A DNA stretch of 64,000 nucleotides, from positions 1 to 64,000 of the forward strand of contig CAVUYM010000023.1 of the NCBI GenBank assembly GCA_963745675.1. The letters are read 5' to 3'. The translations under genes were made by a program, and so were the position numbers. The DNA comes from JAUIIK01 sp963745675. GTDB lineage: Bacteria > Chloroflexota > Chloroflexia > Thermomicrobiales > CFX8. Positions within the stretch are counted from its first letter, which is position 1, and the number at the start of each line of letters is the position of its first letter. A model generated the notes under the pieces. The model ran no database searches. It was not told where the DNA came from and worked only from the letters and a program-made list of their open reading frames with translations. This document shows positions 39,719 through 50,059 of this stretch, piece by piece.

Positions 39719-41113
39719 ATGTCGGCTGTTAAAGCGTTCGAACTACCCTCTCCAGATGAGCTAACCCGAGCCAGCGCCGAACTGAGCCGAGAGGTCGCGC
39801 TGCTCTGTGATATCGGTGGCGAGCTGTTGTGGGCGGATGAGCGCGCGTTCCGGATGTTCGCATTCGAACTCGGCGTCGATCTCATGGATTTCATGGCATC
39901 GAATAGCCGGACGAAGTATCAGGAATTTCTGAACAAGGCCGCAGCCGGGAAGATCGAACGTTGGGAACTGGCGATGCGTTCCCGAACTGGTCCAGTTGTC
40001 TTCGAATGTACAGGGTCACCGTGGAACAGTTCTATTCTCATCGTCGCATCACGACTACCGGAAGACCATGGATCGTCGCTCAACGAGATGAGTATGCTGG
40101 TTAGCGAGCTTTCGTCGTTGCAACGCGAAAGTAGCCGCCAGAAGGCAGAGCTTCAACGTCTGTTGCTTTCTCTTGAATCAGCTCATGCACTAATCGAACG
40201 CGAGCGTGAGATCCTCGAGACAATTGTCGGGCAACTACCCTCAGGCGTGCTAGTCGTCGATCGTTCCATGAACAAGCCGATTATCGCGAATGCAGCCCTT
40301 GAAGAGATGTTGGGAAAACTCCCGGATGAACTGTATGGGTTGTCCTCCAGATTCATCTTCACTGATCCCGAAGGCAGGCAGATCAGCCCCGAAGAGTGGC
40401 CTGTCTATCGGTCCTTGGCGAACGGCGAGTCGATCGAGGACGAAGAATTGCAGATAGTGCGGGCCGACGGCGAGCGCCGGATCATTCAGATCTCGTCCGT
40501 CCCGATTCGCCGGACTGAGGGTGAAAGCCAACTAGCTGTTGCCGTATTCCACGACATCACCCGGCTGAAAGAATTACAGCAACAACTCCGTCATGACAGC
40601 CTCCACGATCCGCTCACAGGCCTCCCAAATCGAAAACTCTTCGGTCTGCGACTTAAGGAACTTCTGGCGCAGATCGACGATCGCTCGACGCAGGTTGCCG
40701 TACTGTTCGTTGACCTCGATGGATTCAAGCAAGTTAACGATGAACTGGGACACCACATTGGCGATCGTGTGCTCATCGAAACCGGCCGTCGGCTGCGTGA
40801 TGCGATCAGAGCAGAGGACTTCGTTGCCAGATTGGCCGGTGATGAGTTCGTTGTATTCCTCGACAGCGTAGAGGGGCGAGATGTTGCGGCGGACGCCGCT
40901 CGACGTATTCTAGCGTCGTTTGAGCAGCCATTCGAGATCGAAGAGCACTTGATCGACTGCGCAATGAGCATTGGGATAGTGTTGAGCGAAGGTGGGACCA
41001 TCGACCCGGATGGTCTGATCAAGCGCGCCGACTCAGCGATGTATGTTGCGAAGGGGCGTGGCAAGGGCCAGTACTCGTTCGTTGAGGCGGATTCAGCGGA
41101 CCTGTTGAAATAG
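39719..41113 (+). CDS. PAS-GGDEF diguanylate cyclase
   Basis: Intact protein of 464 residues. An N-terminal region (1-130) includes PAS-like VALLCDIGGELLWADERAFRMF. A coiled-coil (about 130-170) leads to a second PAS domain (ILETIVGQLPSGVLVVDRS), then GGDEF (about 290-455). The active-site signature is RLAGDEF, an accepted active variant, and RAED sits at the RxxD product-inhibition site. It should make cyclic di-GMP. It lies 69 bases after the B12-binding protein, suggesting light- or B12-controlled signalling. No clear Shine-Dalgarno precedes ATG 39719. Confidence 0.85.
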   Translation: MSAVKAFELPSPDELTRASAELSREVALLCDIGGELLWADERAFRMFAFELGVDLMDFMASNSRTKYQEFLNKAAAGKIERWELAMRSRTGPVVFECTGSPWNSSILIVASRLPEDHGSSLNEMSMLVSELSSLQRESSRQKAELQRLLLSLESAHALIEREREILETIVGQLPSGVLVVDRSMNKPIIANAALEEMLGKLPDELYGLSSRFIFTDPEGRQISPEEWPVYRSLANGESIEDEELQIVRADGERRIIQISSVPIRRTEGESQLAVAVFHDITRLKELQQQLRHDSLHDPLTGLPNRKLFGLRLKELLAQIDDRSTQVAVLFVDLDGFKQVNDELGHHIGDRVLIETGRRLRDAIRAEDFVARLAGDEFVVFLDSVEGRDVAADAARRILASFEQPFEIEEHLIDCAMSIGIVLSEGGTIDPDGLIKRADSAMYVAKGRGKGQYSFVEADSADLLK

Positions 41114-41808
41114 CCTGGACTTCGGCCACATGACAATCGAATATCTCCGGTGGGGACCATGCATGTTATCGAAAGGTAGAGGTATCCGCACCGGTCAAGC
41201 GATTGTTCGGTCCCGTGAGCCTCGTTCATCTGAAAACGCGCAAGCGCACAAGGTGTGTCGTTTCGTGTGGAGTGAGAATCCTCGCTGTAACCTGTCATGG
41301 ATGTAACCACAGAGTTCTCGTAGTCCACGCTTACGCTAATCCATAGTGATGGCGCGTAGGGAAGTTTCGGTATATCGATGATCCCGACCACAGCGAAGAC
41401 ACGGAGGAAGTGCTACGGCCTGATAGATCCAGGCTCCAATGTCAGCCAGCTGTGGGCACGGCCGGATGATGTCTATTTGACGAGAATGCCGATCTTCTGA
41501 CGAACTTTCGCTGGAATTGACAAGATTTCGCGGTTTTCGCGATCAGCGACTAGTGCTCGCCAGTCACTGTAGCCGCGGCGCGATGCGTCGCCCGCGTGCC
41601 AACGCAACGAGCGTCGGAGAGGATAGCGACAAGCGATCAACCTGATTTCGTAAGACTATCTTGAGTTCCTATGAGTTTTCGCTCGGGCCGCGACGCACTC
41701 AATTCGTCCACGACAGATCTCGATTGCGTTGGTTGCACGATCAAGGATGTAATTGAGCATTTCGCGGCACGCGATCCGATATCGAACGACGAGGAGGCGA
41801 CCGTCCAG
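41114..41808. other. Long intergenic stretch, no supported gene
   Basis: Nearly 700 bases with only short open frames lacking family motifs. The frame of the next glycosyltransferase is open back to 41671 without homology, so a longer N-terminus is conceivable. No RNA gene or repeat was recognised. Confidence 0.45.
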
Positions 41809-43050
41809 ATGCGAATCCTGTTTCTAACTCCACACCTCCCCAGTCCCCCGATATCGGGTGGTAGTGCTCGCATGCATGGCTTGATTTCTCGACTGGAGCC
41901 GTCGCATGACGTTGCGATCTTGTCGTACAGAGAGCGCGCGCAGGATTCCCGTCAGGCGGTTGAATCGACCGGGCAGTACGCGCGGCTTGTCGTGACGGTC
42001 GTGAATCCAAATCTCGGAGTTGCGTCTCGATCGAAACGGCGCGGCCAACTGCGGTCGCTGGTCAGCCGGGGGAGTTTCGAGAGGAGGGTTTACGGTCTTC
42101 CAGCGTTGCAACGGGCGTTCGATCGCGTCGTACACGAGTGGCGACCGGACGTCATCGTCGTTGAATTTGCTCAAATGGGCTACCTGCGGTTCCCTCCAGA
42201 AATACCTGTAATCCTGGATGCGCACAACGTCGAGCACGAGATTCTCCGGCGGAGCGCCAGGGTCGACGGATCATGGTCGCGTAGCCTCTATAGCCGGATT
42301 AACGCCTTCAAGCTGCGCCGCGAAGAAGCGAACTTAGTGCGTAGAGTTGATGGCCTGTCGGTGACCTCTGAGCGTGATCGTCGAGAGTTCGTTCAGCTTG
42401 TACCAGGGAGCGACCCTGTCGTCATCCCCAACGGTGTAGATTGTGATCATTTCGGCTCCTGTCACGTCGAGCCGGATGACGGAATCGTGCTCTTTTTCGG
42501 TGCAATGGATTATTTCCCGAACGTTGATGCCGTAACATACTTCTACCGGGAGATCTGGCCGCAACTGCGCCGGGAGCATCCAGACCTGCAGTTCAGCGTC
42601 GTCGGTCGCGATCCCGCCCCCGACGTCCAGCTTCTCGATGACGCGCCTGGCGTAAAGGTGACCGGACTGGTTGATGACCTACGCGAGTGGATTGGACGCG
42701 CGGCGGTCGTCATCGTGCCCCTGCGGGCCGGAAGCGGCACGCGTCTAAAGGTTCTTGAAGCAATGGCGATGGGTAAGCCGGTGGTTTCAACCAGCCTGGG
42801 GGTTGAGGGCCTCGATGTCGTCCATGGCGAGCACGTTCTCATCGCAGACGATCCCGACTCTTTTGCAGCTTCAGTTTCGTTGCTGCTGGAGTCCGCCGAG
42901 AAACGGGAGAATATGGGCGAAGCGGCTCGCAAGCTGGTGGAGACGAGCTACGACTGGCGCGAGATTTCGGCGACCTTCGAGCGGATGATCGAATCAGTGG
43001 TCGCTGAAAGACAAGACGAGGACACAGCAGTCGAGACAGAGACGGAATGA
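41809..43050 (+). CDS. Glycosyltransferase, GT-B fold
   Basis: Intact glycosyltransferase of about 413 residues. It begins MRILFLTPHLPSPPISGGSARMHGLI, the donor-side N-terminal loop of GT4 enzymes, with DVIVVEFAQMGYL and LDAHNVEHEILRR in the first domain. The second domain has VVIPNGVDCDHF, VLFFGAMDYFPN, FSVVGRDPAP, VKVTGLVDDLREWI and VPLRAGSGTRLKVLEAMAMGKPVVSTS. This style (TuaC/WsaF-like, DAHNVEHE) is frequent in exopolysaccharide loci. ATG 41809 follows GAGGAGG; an upstream ATG at 41671 would add 46 residues without homology. Confidence 0.85.
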   Translation: MRILFLTPHLPSPPISGGSARMHGLISRLEPSHDVAILSYRERAQDSRQAVESTGQYARLVVTVVNPNLGVASRSKRRGQLRSLVSRGSFERRVYGLPALQRAFDRVVHEWRPDVIVVEFAQMGYLRFPPEIPVILDAHNVEHEILRRSARVDGSWSRSLYSRINAFKLRREEANLVRRVDGLSVTSERDRREFVQLVPGSDPVVIPNGVDCDHFGSCHVEPDDGIVLFFGAMDYFPNVDAVTYFYREIWPQLRREHPDLQFSVVGRDPAPDVQLLDDAPGVKVTGLVDDLREWIGRAAVVIVPLRAGSGTRLKVLEAMAMGKPVVSTSLGVEGLDVVHGEHVLIADDPDSFAASVSLLLESAEKRENMGEAARKLVETSYDWREISATFERMIESVVAERQDEDTAVETETE

Positions 43051-43069
43051 GATCCAGCCAGTCGGCTGG

Positions 43070-43462
43070 TTAGCTCCTGCTTTCCGGCTTCCAGCGGAAC
43101 GATGTTATGCCGCTCTCGAGATAGTGCGCCTCGAAGACCGGTGACGCGAGGATTGCCTGAGTGTGAAGCACATCAGTTCCGCTATTTGTGAATCCATGCT
43201 CGATTCCGGCCGGAATGATGACGGACTCGCCCGGTCGTACCGTCGCCTCTTCGTTTCCCACGAATATTTGCGCTTCACCTGCAAGTACGCGCAAGATTTC
43301 CTCGACACTGTGCAGGTGCCGAGGAGCGCCATTGCCCGGATCACACCATTGTTCGAAGACGACGAGTTGAGCGGAACCGGCCGAAGCCGACGCGTACATT
43401 CGAGTTCGCACTCCGGGTCGCCAGATTTCGATCTCGCGATCTGCGTCCCGGATATGTAACAT
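43070..43462 (-). CDS. Cupin-domain protein
   Basis: Intact single-domain cupin of 130 residues. The two cupin motifs are visible: GNGAPRHLHSVEEILRVLAGEAQIFVG (His-His-Glu metal ligands) and PGESVIIPAGIEHGFTNSG (last His). It could bind a metal and a small ligand or act as a sugar isomerase or sensor; nothing in the sequence decides. It lies 4 bases after the end of the kinase fusion gene on the same strand, so the two are probably cotranscribed. Confidence 0.82.
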   Translation of the reverse strand: MLHIRDADREIEIWRPGVRTRMYASASAGSAQLVVFEQWCDPGNGAPRHLHSVEEILRVLAGEAQIFVGNEEATVRPGESVIIPAGIEHGFTNSGTDVLHTQAILASPVFEAHYLESGITSFRWKPESRS

Positions 43463-43466
43463 CCCG

Positions 43467-45008
43467 TTAGAGTTCCCCGAGGACCGTCTGGACTTGCTCG
43501 TCCAGGCTGTCAGTCGTGTTCACGTAGACCTTGTCCTTGCGGTAGATCTCGCGGGATGGGCGGAACGCCTTCTGTTGCTCGCGCAGCAACCTCAGCCGTT
43601 CCCGCGGCCGTTCGTCGTGATCCTCGGCCTGTTCACGGACGCGCTCGCGAAGAATCTCTTCGTCCGCGTCGCATTCGACGACAAGGAATTCGGCATTATG
43701 TTTACGAGCTAGCGTCCGCGCGGCGACGCGATAGGTGCTGTTGTAGAACGCAGCATCCAGGACGACCGATCTGCCTCGCGCGAGTCGCTTTTCAGCTTGT
43801 TCGAGTAGATCCTTGTAGGCGGCGTCGACCAGCACTGCTTCCTTGTCTTCACCGGGCGCAACATCCTCATCGACGAGTGCAAAGTGTTCCTCGTCACCGT
43901 CGGCGGTCAGATGTTTGATAGAGAGGATTTCGGCGAGGGCCCCGGCAAGCCTTGATTTGCCGACACCTATGACGCCGGACATGATGAGCATCAACGGCTG
44001 CCGGTCGCCGCGTGAATACCTGTGCGCTAAGTGGTAGTAGCGCTTGGCGTGCTTGACCAGCGACTGATGTTCAGCCAACGGTACGTCCGGCATCGTTGCA
44101 AGGCGGCTCAATGTCAGTGCACGGTCGTGGGCTCGGAAGCAAAGATAGAAGTCGAGCACTTCTTCTAGCGCGTTCCCGCTCTGGGCTCGGTACTCTTCAA
44201 TGAGCACATCTGCCAGATCGGGCGTACCCAGAGAATCGAGACTCAGGACCAGGCCCGCGAGATCGAAGGCGATATCCCGAAAGCGCATGCGATCGTTGTA
44301 CTCGACACAATCGATGATTTGAATGCCGTCTCCGAAATAAATATGTTCGGCCGTCAATTCGCCGTGTCCGTCGCAAACACAACCGTTATCGATGCGGGAC
44401 TGGAGCAGTGATCTGTTTTCTCCAAGGAAGTAGCTGGCAAAAGTCACGATATCGCGATAAACATCGGCGCTAAAGAAGGTTCCGACATACTCCGCAGTGG
44501 CTCTAAAGCGGCGGTTCCACTGGCGCGCGATAATGTGCGGACGGCTGAAACTATTGATGAGCTGCCGTCGCTCGGCTTCCTCATGAAAGATCACCAGTTT
44601 ACGTGCCAGTTCGCGCATCTCGTCTGGCTCGACCAGGTCGGCTTCGATCATTGCCAGCAGGCTCTTGTCGTCATCGAGCCTGTTCATTTCGATGATGTAA
44701 TCGATGACTTTGCCGCGACCATTCAAAGCAAAGCCTTCGCGCCGCGAGGTCACCTTGTGAACTTCGTGATAGAGCGTTGGTGACAGCCGTTGACTCAACT
44801 CGACTTCCAGATTGCACATGCGGCGCCGGCGAGCTGGTGTCGAGTAGTTCATGTCCGGGTGGTTGATCGGCTTCTTGAGCTTGAATGCGCGGTCACCGGC
44901 CAGGAATACGACTGATGTCGTGGACTCCCGAACTTCGACGCTCTTCGGATTGTGGGCATAAAAATCCGGATCACTAAGCGCCTCTATGAGTTCAGCTACT
45001 TCCGCCAT
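43467..45008 (-). CDS. Aminoglycoside-phosphotransferase-like/P-loop kinase fusion
   Basis: Intact 513-residue protein. The N-terminal ~330 residues resemble the APH-like family (AFKLKKPINHPDMNYST, CDGHGELTAEHIYF for the catalytic loop, IIDCVEYNDRMRFRDIAFDLA). The C-terminal ~180 residues are an AAA/zeta-toxin-like small-molecule kinase with Walker A GVIGVGKSRLA and a downstream VLDAAFYN. This two-domain protein family is widespread and of unknown substrate; its members are annotated as bifunctional aminoglycoside phosphotransferase/ATP-binding proteins. The first catalytic loop has HGELT where active enzymes usually have HGDLH, so that domain may be altered. Confidence 0.82.
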   Translation of the reverse strand: MAEVAELIEALSDPDFYAHNPKSVEVRESTTSVVFLAGDRAFKLKKPINHPDMNYSTPARRRRMCNLEVELSQRLSPTLYHEVHKVTSRREGFALNGRGKVIDYIIEMNRLDDDKSLLAMIEADLVEPDEMRELARKLVIFHEEAERRQLINSFSRPHIIARQWNRRFRATAEYVGTFFSADVYRDIVTFASYFLGENRSLLQSRIDNGCVCDGHGELTAEHIYFGDGIQIIDCVEYNDRMRFRDIAFDLAGLVLSLDSLGTPDLADVLIEEYRAQSGNALEEVLDFYLCFRAHDRALTLSRLATMPDVPLAEHQSLVKHAKRYYHLAHRYSRGDRQPLMLIMSGVIGVGKSRLAGALAEILSIKHLTADGDEEHFALVDEDVAPGEDKEAVLVDAAYKDLLEQAEKRLARGRSVVLDAAFYNSTYRVAARTLARKHNAEFLVVECDADEEILRERVREQAEDHDERPRERLRLLREQQKAFRPSREIYRKDKVYVNTTDSLDEQVQTVLGEL

Positions 45009-45120
45009 TCAGTACTCTCCAGTTCGAAATTTTGAGACGTGATCGGCGTAAAGGTGCGCCGAGTTAGATACCTAAGTATAGAAGACGACTTCGCCGGGTC
45101 GTTTTTAGCGCAAAATGTGT

Positions 45121-46117
45121 CTAGATGCGACTTGACCAGGCGCTCATGGCACGCAATACAAGCGCTCCGCCACCGAAGATTCCGACGATGAATAAGATGA
45201 CATAAAAGATCATCGCGGGGATGGCGAACGCAAGACTCAATCCGGACCGTCCGTCGCCCAACCAGGCGACTAACCCTGCACCCAGCACGCCTCCGACCGC
45301 GATAAGCGCCACCAATTGCAGGACCACCGTTCCGGCAATAGAAGCAAGATAGGGATGCGTGACGGTGCTGTCAGAAATGGGTTGACCGGTAATCAAGGCA
45401 CCAATTCGCGTGCCGAAAGTGACGTAACCGAGGAACCAGACAGCAAACCCAATCATTGCGATTAGCGGTAGAGCAGGGATTGCGACGACTGATAGAGTTG
45501 CCGGAATCACTAACAGGACCAGACCAAACCAGAACGCAAGCGCCGTCAGAGCTGTCGCGCCCGGACGAGTCGAGAGATTCGCTGCGCTCGTCCAAAGTTG
45601 TCTGCCGCCGATGCCAGAGAAAATGAACGCCGCAACGACCGCGATGAGCGTCGACCCAAACCAGGCGGCAAGCGTTACGAGCACTATTCGCCATGCTACG
45701 TCGCGATCCAGGTTTGGAGACAGATTGCCCTGATGCACCGAACCGGTAAAGATTGCGCCTTCTTCGACAACCCACTCAGCATCGTTTGAAAGGTAGATAT
45801 CGCCGTTAACGGCGCGAGCCGTCGCGAAGTGTTAGCTTACCGTCAACGACTATGACATTGCCGTCGATCGTCGCACCATCTCGAATCGAGAGGTCGCCTT
45901 CCACGACGACAGCGACATCACTAACTGCTCCGAAAATGTCGAGATCACCTTTGACGACGACAGCGACGCTCAGTGATTCCTCGGCATCGATCGTGTCGGA
46001 GCCGTTGACGCTCACCAGCACTTCATCTTCGTTGGCGTTATCTGCCGTCTGAGCGACTACAGCTGCCGGTATGAGGAGAAACAGGAATAGCGCGAGTAAT
46101 TGCCGGTCGACGCACAA
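45121..46117 (-). CDS. Signal-peptide, bactofilin-like, polytopic membrane fusion (one frameshift)
   Basis: Reconstructed ~332-residue protein. It begins with a signal peptide (LLALFLFLLIPAAVVAQ). A beta-solenoid segment follows (AVVVKGDLDIFGAVSDVAVVVEGDLSIRDGATIDGNVIVVDGKLTL), like bactofilins and DUF583 proteins but placed outside the membrane. The C-terminus has five or six hydrophobic segments. An indel near 45822 separates the two halves; in the corrected frame the link reads AVNGDIYLSNDAEWVVEEG. Such fusions are common in Chloroflexota and Bacillota, with no assigned role; a surface-layer scaffold is plausible. Confidence 0.72.
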
Positions 46118-46145
46118 CGTACCTCCGTGGACCTCGTTCTAGCAG

Positions 46146-47772
46146 CTACCAGCCAATGGCGTAGCCGTCTCGCCTGGGATCGGCGCCTCCACAATACGCG
46201 CCGCTGTCGGGATCAATCATGATACCCTGTCCGCCGCCGACAACCGGCGACCAGTCATCGAGCAAGCGGATTTCGTGTCCACGGCCAGCGAGCGCCGATC
46301 GCACCGTCTCAGGGATGCGCGATTCCATCGCGATTTCGTTGCCGCCAAAGATTCGAAACCGCGGCGCCTCGATTGCCGCTTGAACGCTGTAGCCGTGGTC
46401 GAGGACGTTCGAAATCATCTGGACGGTTGTGACGAGGATGCCGAACGCGCCGGGCGTGCCGATCAGCAGGAACGGTTTGCCACCCTGGAAGACGATCGTT
46501 GGAGCCATCGAGGTCATTCGTGGGGTTGAAGGACCAATTGCATTGGCACTGTCCGGGTCGAGATCGAAGAAGTGGCTGAAATTGTTCAACATGATGCCGG
46601 TGCTGCCGGCGATAACACCTGAACCGAAGAATGATCCAAGACTCTGCGTCACTGAGACTGCGTTGCCGTCGCGGTCGACGACATCGAAGTGCGTCGTATT
46701 CTCGCGAGCGAAGTCCTCAGGACTTCCGGGTCGGACGGCATTTTCCGGGAGCGGTCGCGTGTAGCGCTCCCCTTCAACCGGGGTCGCCTTTTCGCGATCG
46801 ATGAGGGCGCCTCGCGCGTGCTGGCATATTCCGAGGAGAATAGGCCAGCGAATGGCGCATCCAGCGTCGCCTGCCCAGCGGATGCGGTCGGCGACAGCAA
46901 GCTTCATCGCTTCTGCCATCAGATGGATCGTCTCGACGGAATTCTGGCCGGACGCGCCCAGATCGAATCCTTCAAGAATCTTCAGTGTTGCAGGGACCTG
47001 GAATGATGTTGCAGGCGGTCCAACCGTGCGAAGTTCGTAGCCACGGTAGTTGGCGCAGAGCGGAGCACACCAGCCTGCTCCGAAACTTCCAAGATCTTCC
47101 TCTGTCAAGTAACCGTCGACAGCCTGAACCGCGCGGACGGTCTCCGCGCCGAGTGCGCCTTCGTAGAACGAGCGGGAACCTTCGGCGGCCAGCGTCCTGA
47201 AGGTCGCTGCGAGCTGTGGTTGCTTGATGATCGAAGCGGAACCGGGTGCTGCACCGGAGGGCCAGAAGACCGATCTTGCGCCTGGGTCGAGCCGCTCGCC
47301 GGCCATGCCGTAGAAACGAGCATTGATGATGGTGAGTGGAGCGCCAGCTCTCAGCATATTCAATCGCCGGCGCAAACACATCCTCGATCGACATCGAGCC
47401 GCGCTCGTTGACCGCTTTCAACCAGCCATCTGGCGCGCCAGGCACGACCGGCGCCTTGCCGCCGACGTCGATCGCCTCGAGCGTCAGTTCCTCGATATCG
47501 ACCTGGGACGAGGTGACGCCAGAATAGTCGAGCACGGTCGTTTCACCGCTGGAAGAGTGAATGACCATGTATCCCCCACCGCCGAGTCCAGACATATATG
47601 GTTCAACGACATTGAGCGCCGCCGCGGTCGCTACGGCAGCATCGACGGCATTGCCACCCTGCTGCAGGATGCGTAGACCGGCCAGCGACGCCAGCGGGTG
47701 GGCGCTCGCAACCATCCCATTCGTGCCCATGACGACTGGTCGATGCGCCAGTCCGTTGTTGCTCCAACCCAT
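46146..47772 (-). CDS. ggt: Gamma-glutamyltranspeptidase family protein (frameshifted)
   Basis: N-terminal-nucleophile hydrolase of about 540 residues that transfers or hydrolyses gamma-glutamyl groups, as of glutathione. Recognisable elements are MVASAHPLASLAGLRILQQGGNAVDAAVA, MSGLGGGGYMVI, VVPGAPDGWLKA, FYEGALG and the autoprocessing site ENTTHFDVVDRDGNAVSVTQSL, in which the second Thr becomes the nucleophile after cleavage. SSTPRMTSMAPTIV-like and GTPGAFGILVTTVQM segments follow. Indels occur near 47340 and as a pair near 46830-46880. No signal peptide is evident, so it may be cytoplasmic. ATG 47772 follows GGGAG. Confidence 0.83.
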
Positions 47773-47946
47773 TGTCGTCTCCCTGTCAGTTGTAATTCTG
47801 ATCTGTAGCCTGCGCCACGTTCATTTGATGTCTCTTCCAGCATAGTCTGTATAGAGACGTAGCGGAATCGGAAGTGCGTTGATTTCGAGTGTAGAGTAGG
47901 TTTGCTGGGTCATAGTCCAGCGGGGGTTTTGCGCAAAGGGTTGATC

Positions 47947-48537
47947 ATGGACGAGCAGCAGATCGACGATCAGATGAGCAGGCGGCGATGGCCGATGGTG
48001 GCCGTGCTCGTGGCTATCGCGATTGTGCTCGGGTTAATAGCCTGGGATCAACGTCCTTGGGCCGATTCCGGCGCGAACGCCGGCGATTCAGACATCGGTA
48101 TGTTGTCGAACGAAACCCCGCGGCGAGGAGGCGACGCTCCAGACTTTGCATTGCTCGACGAACGCGGCGAGCGGGTGACGCTCTCCGAATTTGAAGGCCG
48201 GCCAGTGTTCCTCAACTTCTGGGCGACATGGTGCACCTTCTGCAAAGAGGAGATGCCCGATATGCAGCGGGTTCACGAGGCCTACGGCGACAACCTCGTC
48301 GTCATCGGCGTCAATGCCGGTGATAGCGTCGAAGATGGCGAAGCCTTTGCGCGTGGTTCAGGCATAACCTACCTGCGGCTCTACGACCGCGATCTGGTCG
48401 TCACCGACGGATACCTGGTGCAGGCTATGCCTACCAGCTATTTCATCACTGCCGATGGCAAGATTTCCGACGCCAATTTCGGTTTCATGGTTCACGACCA
48501 GATGATCGAAAAAGTGGACAAGGCTGTCGCCGGATAA
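47947..48537 (+). CDS. TlpA/ResA-like membrane-anchored thioredoxin
   Basis: Intact protein of 196 residues: one N-terminal membrane helix (MVAVLVAIAIVLGLIAW) and a thioredoxin domain of the AhpC/TSA-TlpA kind outside the membrane (APDFALLDERGERVTLSEFEGRP, FLNFWATWCTFCKEEMPDMQ, VVIGVNAGD). The active site WCTFC and cis-Pro segment AMPTSYFI are intact. Such proteins reduce disulfides in apocytochromes or other exported proteins. ATG 47947 is chosen with AAGGG upstream; a start at 47902 adds 15 residues. It converges with the ADP-ribosylglycohydrolase gene. Confidence 0.85.
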   Translation: MDEQQIDDQMSRRRWPMVAVLVAIAIVLGLIAWDQRPWADSGANAGDSDIGMLSNETPRRGGDAPDFALLDERGERVTLSEFEGRPVFLNFWATWCTFCKEEMPDMQRVHEAYGDNLVVIGVNAGDSVEDGEAFARGSGITYLRLYDRDLVVTDGYLVQAMPTSYFITADGKISDANFGFMVHDQMIEKVDKAVAG

Positions 48538-48570
48538 CTGCGCCACCGATCAATCACCTGAAAATGCAAA

Positions 48571-48600
48571 ATGGCCGGCCCAATTGAGTGAGCCGGCCAT
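48571..48600. terminator. Bidirectional terminator between convergent genes
   Basis: ATGGCCGGC (48571-48579) pairs perfectly with GCCGGCCAT (48592-48600) around a 12-base loop, with an A-rich run (GAAAATGCAAA) before it that becomes a U-rich tail for the minus-strand gene. Position between two convergent stops supports termination in both directions. Confidence 0.7.
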
Positions 48601-48613
48601 GTACCTGTTGTCG

Positions 48614-49530
48614 CTAGTCGGCAGCGACAGGAGCGCTTGCGAAGCTCTGAATTCTCGCGCGAGCCGTGAGACCGCTCAGCCAGTCTTCCGGGATCGCCTC
48701 AACGCCATGATAGGCACCGAGGATCAGCCCAAGCATCAGGGCACGAGCGGCTGAGTCGCCACCGGCCTCTGCATTCGCAATCTGGGCTGCACGGTAGTCA
48801 TTCTCGTAGCGGCCAATGAGCTGCGCGACCGATGGGAATGAGAAGCGGATGTCGCAGGCGCGCCCGAACTCGCCGATTGCGTCGGTGGAGTCGGTGCCTG
48901 CCTCAGCGAGGCCCTTCTCGACCCACTCAGCGGCCGGAAGTGCGGTGTACTCCTGTGCGGCAGCGGCAGTGCGTAGCGCTTCGATGGGAGTGTTGCCGTT
49001 CTTGATTGCTTCGACGGCATGGACGATGAATGCGGCGGTTTCGACGATGATGTCGGTGTGGTGGGTCACATCAGTCTGTTCTTTGGCCGCACGCATCATC
49101 TCGTCCGGCGAGTCCCAGTAGTAGAAAACGACAGCGGCGATACGGCTTGCGCCGGCAAGCTCGGTCGAGTCCGAACCGGCCGTTTCGACCGGATCTCCGG
49201 CTTGCAGATGGCGGCGTGTCTGCTTCGATGCTGCGTCGTGGTAGCCCTCGTAGCTCTCTGCCCATTCGAGCCAATCGGCGGCCCAGCCATCGCGATCGAA
49301 GCCATTCCGCTTTTCGATTGATTCGAGCAGCAAAGCGCCTGGTCACCGAGATGAGTGAAATCCCCCGGCTGCCGGCCAACGTGATAATCCATCACCGTCG
49401 GCAGCGTGTAGCCGGTGATTGACCCGTAGTTCTCGCGTAAAGCATCCATGTCGTAGACCCAGTGCGGTCCCATGCAGAGCGCTTCAGCCACAAAAGATCC
49501 CCATAACGCGCCGTCTCGATGTCCGGCCAT
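48614..49530 (-). CDS. ADP-ribosylglycohydrolase family protein (one frameshift)
   Basis: DraG-like hydrolase of about 305 residues. It begins MAGHRDGALWGSFVAEALCMGPHW, the GxxxGDALG-type start with changed acidic residues. The metal-site segment near the C-terminus reads EAGGDSAARALMLGLILGAYHG, equivalent to GGDTDSIAxIxGxxxGA. The first Asp is kept, but the second Asp and the Ser are offset, so activity is uncertain. ADP-ribosylglycohydrolases remove ADP-ribose from arginine or related groups. A frame change near 49333 joins GDFTHLGDQALLL to ESIEKRNGFD. ATG 49530 follows GGAGG; ATG 49539 is an alternative. Confidence 0.75.
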
Positions 49531-50059
49531 GATTTGCAACCTCCAAGAGTGTTGAATGCGAATACTGACAAGTTTTCGAACACAGTTATCCTAGCAGGCT
49601 TCGTTGCAACACTAGACCTATGCCGGTCGGTGTTGCGGCGATCATGACGGGAGCGATACCATTCTCTGCGAGAGCGGACCGTCAAGCAATAATCGTCGGA
49701 GCATCGTGGTTCGCAGTTGCAGCGTTGAACGCGGCTACGGCGCTGGCCACGAAAGATTCAACTTGATAAAGGGCTATCGGCGCTGTCAAGCAGCAGTCGA
49801 CATGAGTGTTCGACAGATCTTTGAGATAGTTCGACATCTTCGCGGCGACACTGCGAGTAGCCGCAGATACACCTGCTGCTCAGTGCGGTACCATGCGTCG
49901 CCAGCGCAAAGACTCGAAGAGTCAGACGTTCAGTTGAGGTCGTCGTTCGGTGCATTGACAAACCTGGCGCATCTTGATCTCACGACACGCATCGGCTTTC
50001 CACCAAGGGACGTTCGGCCGTCGCGGTGGAATGCCAATTCGAGCGCTAGCTTTCCGCGC
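49531..50059. other. Intergenic stretch, no supported gene
   Basis: Both strands have only short or overlapping open frames. The plus-strand frame that begins at 49706 runs antisense into the beta-helix gene and has no family match. No RNA gene, repeat or clear promoter found. Confidence 0.5.
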
